A stretch of DNA of 64,000 nt from DASZIT01 sp963770635 (lineage in GTDB: Bacteria; Actinomycetota; Acidimicrobiia; Acidimicrobiales; RAAP-2), in assembly GCA_963770635.1 (NCBI GenBank), contig CAVYQI010000004.1:1-64000 (forward strand). Reading direction: 5' to 3'. The notes beneath the pieces were generated by a model. It was not told the DNA's origin and did no database searches. It saw only the letters and a program-made list of their open reading frames with translations. The position numbers and the translations under genes are program-made. Of this stretch, positions 55,061-63,524 are shown piece after piece. Numbering within the stretch: the first letter of the stretch is position 1; every line of letters begins with the position of its first letter.

Positions 55061-56926
55061 TCAGGCGTTCGCCATCCCCACGATCGGCGCATTGAGCGGC
55101 TTGCCACCCTCGCTCCCGAAGAACTGGGCATCGCCGAAGCTGAACATGCCGCCATCGGAGGCGACCAGCCGGTAGCCCTGCCCGTCGGGCGTGGACGCCA
55201 TGGCGATGATCGGCGCGTTGAGGGGTTGGCCACCCACACTTCCCAGGAACTGCGCATCGCCGAAGGTGAACATCCCGCCGTCCGACGCGACCATCCAGTA
55301 GCCCTGCCCGTCGGGCGTGGAGGCCATGCCCACGATGGGCGCGTTGAGCGGTTTGCCGCCCTCGGATCCGAAGAACTGCGCATCGCCGAAGGTGAACATC
55401 CCGCCGTCGGAGGCGACCAACCAGTAACCCTGCCCGTCGGGCGTGGACGCCATGCCCACGATGGGTTTGTTCAGGCGGATGGCGCCGGTGGATCCGTAGA
55501 ACTGCGCGTCGCCGAAGGCAAAGAGGCCGCCGTCGGAGGCGACCAACCAGTAACCCTGCCCGTCGGGTGTGGACGCCATGCCCACGATGGGTTTGTTCAG
55601 GCGGATGGCGCCGGTGGATCCGTAGAACTGCGCGTCGCCGAAGCTGAAGATGCCGCCGTCAGTGGCCACCAGCCAGTAGCCCTGGCGGTCCGGCGTCGTC
55701 GTCATACCGACAATCGGTGCGTTGAGCGGTTTGCCGCCCTCGCTCCCGAAGAACTGGGCGTCGCCGAAGCTGAACATGCCACCATCGGCGCCGACGAGGT
55801 TGTAGCCACCGCCGGAGCTGCCGCCGCCGGCACAGCTGTTGTCGAGCGGTGTCCCGGGGCCGCCACCGCTGGCCGGGACCCCTCCGCCCGGCCCGAATTC
55901 GAGCACCCGGTCGTTGCTGGGATCCGTGACGTAGACGACACCGCTCAATACGTCCAACCCACTCGGGTAGTACCCGGACTGGGCGTCCGATCCGGGCGGG
56001 CCCCACCCACCGGGGACGTCGTTGGGCCCCAATTGCTCAAGTGCATTCCCGGACGGATCGAACTCCTGAAGGATGCCATTCGAATTGAGGACCCACACCC
56101 CCTGGGCGCTCCCCCTCACGCTGACCGGTGCGCCTTCCGTGTTGATCCACCGGACCCAGCCGAGTTCCAGTCCGAACGTCGGATCGATGTAGAGGGTGTA
56201 GACCCCGATACGCCCCGATCCCGTCGGTGGTTGGGCGTCGGCAATGAATATCTCCGAGTCGGGGCCCCCGACTCCGAACCCGGTCGGATCGACGGGTTGC
56301 ACATCGTTGGACGAATTCGACTGGTCGAACTCCAGGCTCTCGCGAAGCCAAGTCCCGGTGACGCTGTAGTCGTCGATAACGTCCTGTTTGCTCAGCACCC
56401 AGACCTCGGGGTCGCCGTTGTAGTCGACGGCGACGACGTCGACCGGGTTCCAGGGTGGACCACTGCTTTGTGGGTTCTTGTCGGGCCAGGTGGCCGCCAA
56501 TGTCTCCGAGCTGCCATTCGTCACGTACTTGGAGATGGAGCCCGACACGTAGTCGCCGACGTACAGCACGTTGCCGGTGCCGGTGGCCATGGATTGGCCG
56601 ATGGTGTCGCCGGGACCCGGGAAGGTCCCGATGGGCGCCCCCGTCAGCGTCGACCTGACGATCGTCCCATCCTCGTGGGCGACGAACGCCTGCTCCGCTG
56701 AACTAACGGCCACGTCGAACGGCTGGTCACCGAAGTTCTGGTCTGGGCAGCCCCATTGACCGACGTACCCGAAACTGGTGGCCGACGCCGAGGAGGCGTG
56801 GGCCGCGGCCGCGGCCGGCGCTACGACCGCCGAGGAGGCGTGGGTCGCGGCCGCGGCCGGCGTTACGACCGCCAATACCGACGCGCTCAACGCCGTAGAA
56901 CATGCCGCGAACCACCAGGTACGCAC
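55061..56926 (-). CDS. Secreted beta-propeller-like protein with six C-terminal repeats
   Basis: A 621-residue exported protein. GTG at 56926 begins a signal peptide (RTWWFAACSTALSASVLAVV) ending in Ala-rich AxA sites. Residues about 50-340 resemble NHL/SMP-30-type propeller repeats (DVAVSSAEQAFVAHEDGTIV, VVYVTDPSNDRVLEFG). After a Gly/Ser linker come six 42-residue repeats of the form GYWLVASDGGxFxFGDA then QFxGSxGxxxLNxPIVGMA, suggesting another propeller. The last repeat lacks four residues. There is no anchor motif. Function unknown; adhesion or matrix are guesses. Confidence 0.8.
   Translation of the reverse strand: MRTWWFAACSTALSASVLAVVTPAAAATHASSAVVAPAAAAAHASSASATSFGYVGQWGCPDQNFGDQPFDVAVSSAEQAFVAHEDGTIVRSTLTGAPIGTFPGPGDTIGQSMATGTGNVLYVGDYVSGSISKYVTNGSSETLAATWPDKNPQSSGPPWNPVDVVAVDYNGDPEVWVLSKQDVIDDYSVTGTWLRESLEFDQSNSSNDVQPVDPTGFGVGGPDSEIFIADAQPPTGSGRIGVYTLYIDPTFGLELGWVRWINTEGAPVSVRGSAQGVWVLNSNGILQEFDPSGNALEQLGPNDVPGGWGPPGSDAQSGYYPSGLDVLSGVVYVTDPSNDRVLEFGPGGGVPASGGGPGTPLDNSCAGGGSSGGGYNLVGADGGMFSFGDAQFFGSEGGKPLNAPIVGMTTTPDRQGYWLVATDGGIFSFGDAQFYGSTGAIRLNKPIVGMASTPDGQGYWLVASDGGLFAFGDAQFYGSTGAIRLNKPIVGMASTPDGQGYWLVASDGGMFTFGDAQFFGSEGGKPLNAPIVGMASTPDGQGYWMVASDGGMFTFGDAQFLGSVGGQPLNAPIIAMASTPDGQGYRLVASDGGMFSFGDAQFFGSEGGKPLNAPIVGMANA
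55064..55807 (-). repeat. Six tandem 126-bp coding repeats
   Basis: Five full 126-bp units and a final 114-bp unit encode the 42-residue repeats of the secreted protein. Two sequence types alternate in blocks: units with SEGGKPLNAP and units with STGAIRLNKP, the second type in two adjacent, nearly identical copies (55438-55689), which indicates recent duplication or conversion. Confidence 0.9.
56789..56872 (-). repeat. 42-bp tandem duplication in a signal peptide
   Basis: Two 42-base copies (56789-56830 and 56831-56872) differ at two positions and encode AVVTPAAAATHASS and AVVAPAAAAAHASS. The copies lie around the signal cleavage region of the secreted repeat protein. Confidence 0.88.
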
Positions 56927-57238
56927 GGGAGTTTTTCTAGCACCTATTGATTTCCACTGCTATCGGTCTGATTGCCACGGCTATGGCCGTTCCCAGCCGG
57001 CCATTCCCGTTCCTCATCGGAGGTCAGCCCCGCCCTCCCGGTCGGGCGATGGGTCCTCTCGGGTCTTGTCGCCGTGGCTCCTCCCATCGGAGACCGGCGG
57101 CTCGTCTTAAGGATTCTCCAAGCTAATTCATCGGACTTTCCAAGCTGGAGGACCTCAAATCGAGCCTGCTCGACGTACCCGGTGGATCCTTCCCCGGGGC
57201 AGAGCGCCAGCGTCCTATGGCGATACGAGGAGGGCCCA
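56927..57238. other. Divergent intergenic region before the export operon
   Basis: 312 bases between the start of the secreted repeat protein (minus) and the start of the adaptor gene (plus). It must contain both promoters. CCAAGCT occurs twice at about 57117 and 57139. GAGGAGG at 57227-57233 is the adaptor's ribosome binding site. I see no other feature. Confidence 0.45.
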
Positions 57239-58534
57239 GTGCGGTGGAGTGGCAAACGTCTGTTGAACAAGCGACGTAGCATCGCCGCGGCCGTGGTGAT
57301 CGTCGTCCTGGCCGGCGGCGGAACCGGGATCTGGTTCGCCACCCAGTCGTCCGCGGCCGGCCCATCCATCACCACCACCAACCAGACCGAATCGGTCACC
57401 ACCGGGACCATCACCCAGACGGTGTCGTCGACCGGCACCATCGAACCCGCCAGCCAGGCCAACCTCTCCTTCGCGGTCAGCGGCTCGGTCACCGCCGTCA
57501 ATGTCACCGTCGGACAAACGGTGACCGCCGGACAGTCCCTGGCCACCATCGACCCGACGTCGTTGACGGCATCGGCCACCCAGGCCCAGGCCACCCTGTC
57601 CTCCGACCAGTCCAAGTTGGCGACCGACCAGGCCGACGGCGCATCGGCGACCCAGGTCGCCGCCGACCAAGCGGCGGTGGCCTCCTCCCAGGCCCAGGTG
57701 ACGTCCGCCCAGACGTCGCTGGCCGACGCCACCCTGACCTCGACCATCGCCGGGACGGTGGCCTCGATCAACCTCTCGGTCGGACAGCAGGTATCGGGAA
57801 GCGGCTCCTCGTCCAGCCCGTCATCCAGTAACTCGTCCGGCAACGGGTCGACGACGCCGTCCGCGTCCCGCTCAACCGCGGCGTCGAGTTCGTCGTCGTC
57901 GAGTTCGTCGACCGGCTCGACATCCCAATTCGTCGTCGTCAGCACCGGGTCCTACATCGTCAACGCCACCGTGGACGACACCCAGGTGAGCCAAGTCGCC
58001 ATCGGCGACCAGGCGGTGATCACCCCCAGCGGAGCCACCACCCCGGTCTACGGGACGGTCGGTTCGATCGGGCTGCTGGCCAGCTCGAGCTCGAACGTGG
58101 CGTCGTTCCCGCTGGTGATCAACGTCACGGGAAGCCCGACCGGTCTGTTCGGGGGCGCCACCGCCACGGTGGTGATCACCACCAAGGATCTGCAGAACGT
58201 GGTGGTGGTCCCGACCGCGGCCATTCACTACTCGGGCAATGCCACCACGGTGAACATGGTGACCAACGGCTCCACCGTCTCCCAGACCGTCACCATCGGC
58301 TCGGCGTCGGGGGGCAACACCCAGATCGTCAGCGGCCTGGCCGTCGGTGACAAGGTGGTGGTGCCGGTGATCACCATCAAGGGATTCGGAGGTACCGGCA
58401 CCGGGACCGGGGGCGCCGGCCGGCTCGGGGGCGGCGGAGGCTTCACCGGTGGGGGCGGCGGAGGCTTCACCGGTGGGGGCGGCGGAGGCTTCACCGGTGG
58501 GGGCGGAGGCTTCACCGGTGGGGGCGGCGGATGA
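57239..58534 (+). CDS. MacA/HlyD-like membrane fusion adaptor with Gly-rich tail
   Basis: A 431-residue periplasmic-adaptor-type protein. A membrane helix follows a basic start (RSIAAAVVIVVLAGGGTGIWF). The lipoyl halves are SQANLSFAVSGSVTAVNVTV and STIAGTVASINLSVGQQV, separated by a short Gln/Ala/Ser helical hairpin; a Ser-rich linker and barrel (YIVNATVDDTQVSQVAIGDQ) follow. The tail repeats GGGGGFTG four times. GTG at 57239 has GAGGAGG 5 bases upstream. It overlaps the ATPase gene by four bases. Confidence 0.85.
   Translation: MRWSGKRLLNKRRSIAAAVVIVVLAGGGTGIWFATQSSAAGPSITTTNQTESVTTGTITQTVSSTGTIEPASQANLSFAVSGSVTAVNVTVGQTVTAGQSLATIDPTSLTASATQAQATLSSDQSKLATDQADGASATQVAADQAAVASSQAQVTSAQTSLADATLTSTIAGTVASINLSVGQQVSGSGSSSSPSSSNSSGNGSTTPSASRSTAASSSSSSSSSTGSTSQFVVVSTGSYIVNATVDDTQVSQVAIGDQAVITPSGATTPVYGTVGSIGLLASSSSNVASFPLVINVTGSPTGLFGGATATVVITTKDLQNVVVVPTAAIHYSGNATTVNMVTNGSTVSQTVTIGSASGGNTQIVSGLAVGDKVVVPVITIKGFGGTGTGTGGAGRLGGGGGFTGGGGGGFTGGGGGGFTGGGGGFTGGGGG
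58431..58531 (+). repeat. Gly-Phe-Thr coding repeats at adaptor C-terminus
   Basis: About four tandem units of 24 bases (one of 21) encoding GGGFTGGG. They form the last 35 residues of the first adaptor. A shorter relative of the repeat ends the second adaptor near 63400-63454. Confidence 0.85.
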
Positions 58535-59319
58535 CCGAGTCGGGCACCGTCACCCCCCCACTCGACGACACCCAACCGATCCGGATCGGCGATACCGGGC
58601 AGCACCCGGCCTCGCCCGTCCCGGTGATCGAGATCGAGGGGGTGCACAAGATCTACCGGACCGGCGTCCTGGAGGTGGCTGCACTGCGAGGGGTGTCGCT
58701 GACCATCTCTGCCGGGGAGTACGTGGCGCTGATGGGCCCGTCGGGCTCGGGGAAATCGACCCTCATGCACATCCTCGGCTGCCTCGACGTCCCGACCAGC
58801 GGTACCTACCGGCTGGCCGGGGAGGATGTGTCGACCATGAGCGAAGTGGAACTGGCCGACGTCCGGAACCGGAGGATCGGGTTCGTCTTCCAGCAGTTCA
58901 ATCTGTTGGCCTCGCTGTCGGCGTTGCGCAACGTGGAACTTCCGCTCGTCTACGCCGGCGTCGACCGCTCGGCCCGGAAGGAGAGAGCGATGGCCGCCCT
59001 CAACCGGGTGGGCATGGGCGACCGGGTCGAGCATCGACCCGGCGAGCTGTCCGGTGGCCAACAGCAGCGGGTGGCAGTGGCCCGGGCGGTGGTCAGCGAT
59101 CCGGCGCTGATCCTGGCCGACGAGCCGACCGGGAACCTCGACTCGGTGTCGGCCGGTGAGGTCCTCGACCTGCTGGCCGAGCTCCACGACTCAGGACGGA
59201 CGGTGGTGTTGATCACCCACGACGCCGATGTCGCCGACGTCGCCTCCAGCACCTTCCGTATCTTCGACGGGCAAATCCTCGACAGCTCGTCGGCCGTGGT
59301 CGGTGGTGCTTCCCGATGA
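58531..59319 (+). CDS. MacB-type ABC transporter ATP-binding protein
   Basis: A 262-residue ABC ATPase of the MacB/LolD class. Walker A is GPSGSGKSTLMHILG, the Q loop FVFQQFNLLASLSA, the signature LSGGQQQRVAVARAV, and Walker B LILADEPTGNLDS with the H loop LITHDADVA. A 30-residue N-terminal extension is rich in Thr, Pro and Asp. It couples to the permease encoded four bases before its end (ATGA overlap). Confidence 0.92.
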   Translation: MTESGTVTPPLDDTQPIRIGDTGQHPASPVPVIEIEGVHKIYRTGVLEVAALRGVSLTISAGEYVALMGPSGSGKSTLMHILGCLDVPTSGTYRLAGEDVSTMSEVELADVRNRRIGFVFQQFNLLASLSALRNVELPLVYAGVDRSARKERAMAALNRVGMGDRVEHRPGELSGGQQQRVAVARAVVSDPALILADEPTGNLDSVSAGEVLDLLAELHDSGRTVVLITHDADVADVASSTFRIFDGQILDSSSAVVGGASR

Positions 59320-60548
59320 ACCTGGTCGAGACGTTCCGCACCGGCATGGAGGCAGTGGTCTCCCACCGGTTGCGCTCATCCCTGACGGTGCTCGGGATCA
59401 TGATCGGCATCACCGCGGTGATCCTCACCGTCGGACTCGGGGAGGGCGCCCAGCAACAGGTCGGGTCGGAGATCTCCTCGCTCGGCGCCAACCTGCTGAT
59501 CGTCTCACCGGGCAGTTCCACCTCATCCACCGGGGTCCGGGGTGGCCTGGGCTCCGCCTCCACTCTCACCGTCGCCAACGCCAATGTGCTGGCCAACAAG
59601 ACGGTGGCTCCCGACATCGCCGGGGTCGCCCCGGTGGTCTCCGCCTCGGAGTCATTGACTGCCGGGACCGCCAACTGGACCACCACTCTGGTGGGGTCCG
59701 ACGCGTCGTGGATGTCGGTGCGGGGCCGCACCATGGCCGAAGGCCGGTTCATCTCCGGCCACGACGTGCAGACCCACGCGGCGGTGGCGGTTCTGGCCCC
59801 GACGACCGCCTCGGAGCTGTTCGGGGCCCGCGACCCGGTAGGTCAGACCGTCGACGTGGCCGGCACCCCGATGTCGGTGATCGGGGTCCTGACCGCCGAG
59901 GGCTCATCGTCCACCTCCAACGAAGACGACCAGGCCATCATCCCCATCACCACCGCCGCCACCCGGATCATCGGCGGCACCAGCCGCAATGATCTGAGCT
60001 CGATCTACATTGAGGCCACCAACTCCCAGACCCTGTCGGCGGCCTATCAGGAAGCCGACAACGCGCTGCTCAGCCTCCATGGAATTACCAACGCCACCGA
60101 CGCCGACTTCACCATCACCAGCCAGCAGTCGCTGCTGGCCACCGCCACCTCGGTGGACAAGACCCTGACCGTCCTCCTGGCCGGCATCGCGGGGATCTCA
60201 CTGCTGGTGGGCGGGATCGGAGTGATGAACATCATGCTGGTGTCGGTCACCGAGCGGATCCGGGAGATCGGGCTACGCAAGGCCTTGGGGGCGACCCCGC
60301 GGCTGATCCGACGGCAGTTCCTGGTGGAGGCCTCGGTGCTCGGCCTGGTGGGGGGCATGCTCGGCGCCGTCCTGGGATTGGTGGTGGCCATCGTCCTCCC
60401 CCACTTCATCAGCGATCCGGTCGCCATCTCGGCGGCCGCCATCGCCGGATCCATCGTCATCGCCATCGCCATCGGGGTGGCGTTCGGCGTCTACCCCGCC
60501 AGCCGGGCCGCCCGGTTGGCTCCCATCGACGCTCTCCGCAGCGAATAG
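59316..60548 (+). CDS. MacB-type FtsX-like ABC permease
   Basis: A 410-residue MacB-like permease. One membrane helix occurs at residues 17-40 (LRSSLTVLGIMIGITAVILTV). A large extracytoplasmic domain follows to about residue 280, with GSEISSLGANLLIVSPG near its start. The FtsX domain has three helices (LLAGIAGISLLVGGIGVMNIML, VLGLVGGMLGAVLGLVVAIVL, IAGSIVIAIAIGVAFGVYPA) and ends with the typical PASRAARLAPIDALRSE. With the ATPase it forms a mechanotransmission pump. Confidence 0.92.
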   Translation: MNLVETFRTGMEAVVSHRLRSSLTVLGIMIGITAVILTVGLGEGAQQQVGSEISSLGANLLIVSPGSSTSSTGVRGGLGSASTLTVANANVLANKTVAPDIAGVAPVVSASESLTAGTANWTTTLVGSDASWMSVRGRTMAEGRFISGHDVQTHAAVAVLAPTTASELFGARDPVGQTVDVAGTPMSVIGVLTAEGSSSTSNEDDQAIIPITTAATRIIGGTSRNDLSSIYIEATNSQTLSAAYQEADNALLSLHGITNATDADFTITSQQSLLATATSVDKTLTVLLAGIAGISLLVGGIGVMNIMLVSVTERIREIGLRKALGATPRLIRRQFLVEASVLGLVGGMLGAVLGLVVAIVLPHFISDPVAISAAAIAGSIVIAIAIGVAFGVYPASRAARLAPIDALRSE

Positions 60549-60621
60549 GAATCCGACCGCCATGCGACATTCACACCGAAGCGCCCGCCCCCTGCGGACG
60601 AACCAACAAGGAGCATTCACC

Positions 60622-61581
60622 ATGAGCCACGCGTCGCCTTCAACGACGAGCCCGCCGACCGGGCGCACCTCCGCGGCCGGAGCCCGACGATGGGCGGTGC
60701 TGGTCGTGCTCGGGAGCGCGGCGCTGGTGCTGGCCGCCTGCGGAGGATCGTCGGCGGCCAACAGCACCAGCCCGACCACCACGTCGACGCCGACGAACCG
60801 GCCCACGGCCCCGCCGGGGACCTCCGGCACCATCGCCTCCATCACCGGGCAATCGATGGAGGTCCAGAGCACCTCTGCGGCTTCTTCGAGCTCCGGTGGC
60901 TCCGGCGGACAGACCACCGTCAACTACACCTCGACCACGACCTTCAACCAGACGGTGGCAGCCTCCCTGGCCGCGGTGACGGTCGGATCGTGTGTATCGG
61001 CGTTCAACGCCTCGGGCTTCGGCGCGGCCGGTTCCTCGACCACCACCACAACGACGACGCCGTCGACGCCGCTTGACGCCACCACCATCCTCATCACCAC
61101 ACCGACCAACGGCACCTGCACCGGCGGATTCGGCGGCGCGGGCGGCGCGGCTGGAGGCGGGTTCCGAGGCGGGGCGGGCGGTGGCACGGGAACTCGACCG
61201 ACAACGCCTGGCGGCGGGACCCGGCCGAGGACGGGTGCCGGTCGGGGCGGATTCGGGGGTGCGTCGGGCAGCGTCACCTCGGTCAATGGCTCGACCATCG
61301 TGGTCAACGCCACCAACCCGACGACCAAGGCGGTCACCGCCAAGACCGTCGTCGTGAGCGGCTCCACCACCTACACCCAGACACTGGCGGCGGCGCCCAC
61401 CAATCTCGCCGTCGGCAAGTGCGTCCTGGCCATCGGGCCGGCTGACGACACCGGGGCGGTCACCGCCACCTCCATCAGCATCAGCTCGCCCGGGCCTAAC
61501 GGATGCACGGGCGGGTTCCGAGGCGGGGCGGGCGGATTCGGCGGCGGTCCGGGGGCCGGCACTGGGACCACCGGTGCCTGA
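60622..61581 (+). CDS. Gly-rich lipoprotein with two DUF5666-like domains
   Basis: A 319-residue predicted lipoprotein. The signal VVLGSAALVLAACGG has the lipobox LAAC. Two similar beta domains follow: GTIASITGQSMEVQ to VGSCVSAF and GSVTSVNGSTIVVN to VGKCVLAIG, like DUF5666. Each is followed by a Cys-led Gly-rich segment (CTGGFGGAGG, CTGGFRGGAGG). ATG at 60622 has AAGGAG 9 bases upstream. It lies between the permease and the second adaptor and overlaps the latter by eight bases, so it is part of the operon. Confidence 0.75.
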   Translation: MSHASPSTTSPPTGRTSAAGARRWAVLVVLGSAALVLAACGGSSAANSTSPTTTSTPTNRPTAPPGTSGTIASITGQSMEVQSTSAASSSSGGSGGQTTVNYTSTTTFNQTVAASLAAVTVGSCVSAFNASGFGAAGSSTTTTTTTPSTPLDATTILITTPTNGTCTGGFGGAGGAAGGGFRGGAGGGTGTRPTTPGGGTRPRTGAGRGGFGGASGSVTSVNGSTIVVNATNPTTKAVTAKTVVVSGSTTYTQTLAAAPTNLAVGKCVLAIGPADDTGAVTATSISISSPGPNGCTGGFRGGAGGFGGGPGAGTGTTGA

Positions 61582-63457
61582 TCGAAAGGCCGGGGCCAAG
61601 GGCCCCTCGTGGATCACCTGGTTGATCGCGGCGGTGGTGGCGGTGGCCATCGCCGCCACCGTCTGGCTCACCACCGGCTCGTCAGGTCAGGCTTACCGCC
61701 TGGCCACCGTCACCGCCGGTTCGCCGGTGCAGACGCTCGACTCGGTGGGGACCCTCACACCCGAGAGCCAGGCAAATCTCAATTTCAGCACTTCGGGGAC
61801 GGTGGCCGGCGTGGGGGTGACGGTCGGACAGGCGGTGACCGCCGGTCAGACACTGGCGTCCCTGGACACGACCTCGCTGCAGGCTTCGGTGCTGTCGGCC
61901 CAGGCGGCGGTGACGTCGGCCCAGGCCAAACTCACAGCCGATGAGAACGGCGAGACCTCGTCCTCGTCGAGTAACGCCACCAACGCCTCGGCCACCAACA
62001 CCGCGGCTTCGGCCACCGCCACCGCCGCCGTCCTCACCGCCGACATCACCGACGCCTCGCCCTCGGGCAGCCCCACCGGTGGCGGTCATCCGGCGGGTGG
62101 GAGTCCATCGAGCGGTGCCGGCGAGTCGGCGATTGCTCAGGCCCAGTCCACCCTGCTGGCCGACCAGAAGCAGTCCGACGCTGACCAGCAACAGGCCACC
62201 GCCGACCTCCAGCAGGCCATCTCCACCTGCGGTGCCGCGACCACGACTACACCGGCTACGTCGAACACCCACGGTCCGCCGCCGACCACTACAACCACCA
62301 CCGCCCCCACGGGCACGACGACCACCACGACGACCACAACGCCGGCGGGAACGCCGAGTTCGTCGGCCACCGCCGCCTGCACCCAAGCCCTCCAGCAGGT
62401 GTCAAGCGATCAGAGTGCCGTCTCCCATGACGAGACGACGGTGGCATCGGACGAGACGGCACTGGCCGCGGCCCTGGCGAGTGCGGCGTCGAGTACCGGA
62501 GGCTCCGGCAGTCCGACCACGACAACACCGGCCTCAGGGTCGGGCGGGGGCGCTGGGCCGGCCAGTAAGAACAGCAGTGGCGGCAACAGCAACGGTGGAA
62601 GCACGGCCGGTGGCGGGAACGGCTCACCGTCATCGGGGGGTTCGTCGGCCGCCTCCTCGGTGGCGACCCCCCAGCAGCTGGCCAGTGACCAGGCCGACCT
62701 GGACGTGGCCAACGCCAGCCTGGCGTCGGCCCAACAAGACCTGGCCGACGCCAACCTCTTGAGCCCGATCGCCGGCACCGTGGCGTCGGTCTCCATCGCT
62801 CCCGGTTCCCCCGTCACCGCGGGTTCGAATGTCGGCCCGAGCGCCGACGCCGCCATCGTGGTGATCGGTCCTGGTTCGTTCGTGGTCACGACCGACATCG
62901 GCGTGACCAACATCGGCGATGTGCTCGTCGGCCAGCAGGCGACCATTACGCCCGACGCCACCACCAAGACGATCACCGGGACGGTGACGTCGATCGGCCT
63001 GGTGCCGTCGTCCTCCTCCTCCACCAGCTATCCGGTCACCCTGTCGATGGCCAGCGACAGCGGCATGCAGCTTTCGTCGGGAGGCGACGCCGACGTGAGC
63101 ATCGTCACCAAGGGATCCACCGGGGTGCCCAGCGTGCCCAGTTCGGCCGTGCAGACGATCGGTAGCACCCATTTCGTGACCGAGTACAAGAACGGCACCA
63201 CCTCGAGAGTCCGGGTCACCCTCGGCACCGTGGGTGACATCCTCACCCAGATCACCTCCGGGGTGAAGCCCGGCGCCACCGTCGTGCTCGCCGACCTCAA
63301 CTCGCCGATCCCGGCGAGCAGCGCCACCACCACCGGGCGGACGGGCCTGGGTGGGGCCGGCGGCCTGGGTGGTGCGGGTGGCCTGGGCGGTGCCGGCGGC
63401 TTCACTGGCGGCGGGCGCATTGTCGGCGGTGGTGGCTTCACCGGCGGCGGTGGCTAG
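61574..63457 (+). CDS. Second HlyD/MacA-like adaptor with long Ser/Thr/Gly insert
   Basis: A 627-residue membrane fusion-type protein. The start is basic, with a helix ITWLIAAVVAVAIAATVWL. SQANLNFSTSGTVAGVGVTVG and LLSPIAGTVASVSIAPG are the lipoyl halves; between them some 300 residues are a low-complexity Ala/Ser/Thr/Gly linker and Gln-rich helical stretches (ADQQQATADLQQAIS, ASDETALAAALASAA) in place of a normal hairpin. The barrel and tail domains follow, ending in Gly-rich LGGAGG repeats and GGGGFTGGGG. GTG at 61574. Confidence 0.82.
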   Translation: MPDRKAGAKGPSWITWLIAAVVAVAIAATVWLTTGSSGQAYRLATVTAGSPVQTLDSVGTLTPESQANLNFSTSGTVAGVGVTVGQAVTAGQTLASLDTTSLQASVLSAQAAVTSAQAKLTADENGETSSSSSNATNASATNTAASATATAAVLTADITDASPSGSPTGGGHPAGGSPSSGAGESAIAQAQSTLLADQKQSDADQQQATADLQQAISTCGAATTTTPATSNTHGPPPTTTTTTAPTGTTTTTTTTTPAGTPSSSATAACTQALQQVSSDQSAVSHDETTVASDETALAAALASAASSTGGSGSPTTTTPASGSGGGAGPASKNSSGGNSNGGSTAGGGNGSPSSGGSSAASSVATPQQLASDQADLDVANASLASAQQDLADANLLSPIAGTVASVSIAPGSPVTAGSNVGPSADAAIVVIGPGSFVVTTDIGVTNIGDVLVGQQATITPDATTKTITGTVTSIGLVPSSSSSTSYPVTLSMASDSGMQLSSGGDADVSIVTKGSTGVPSVPSSAVQTIGSTHFVTEYKNGTTSRVRVTLGTVGDILTQITSGVKPGATVVLADLNSPIPASSATTTGRTGLGGAGGLGGAGGLGGAGGFTGGGRIVGGGGFTGGGG

Positions 63458-63524
63458 CCGACACCGGCCGGTATCGACGACCGGCAGCTGCCGATCCAGC
63501 CCAAGAAGCCACCGCGGCTCCGAC

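Noticed and set aside
55064..55807. Regular direct repeats that could suggest a CRISPR array
   Set aside because: Units are 126 bp, contiguous with no spacers, and translate in one frame as protein repeats.
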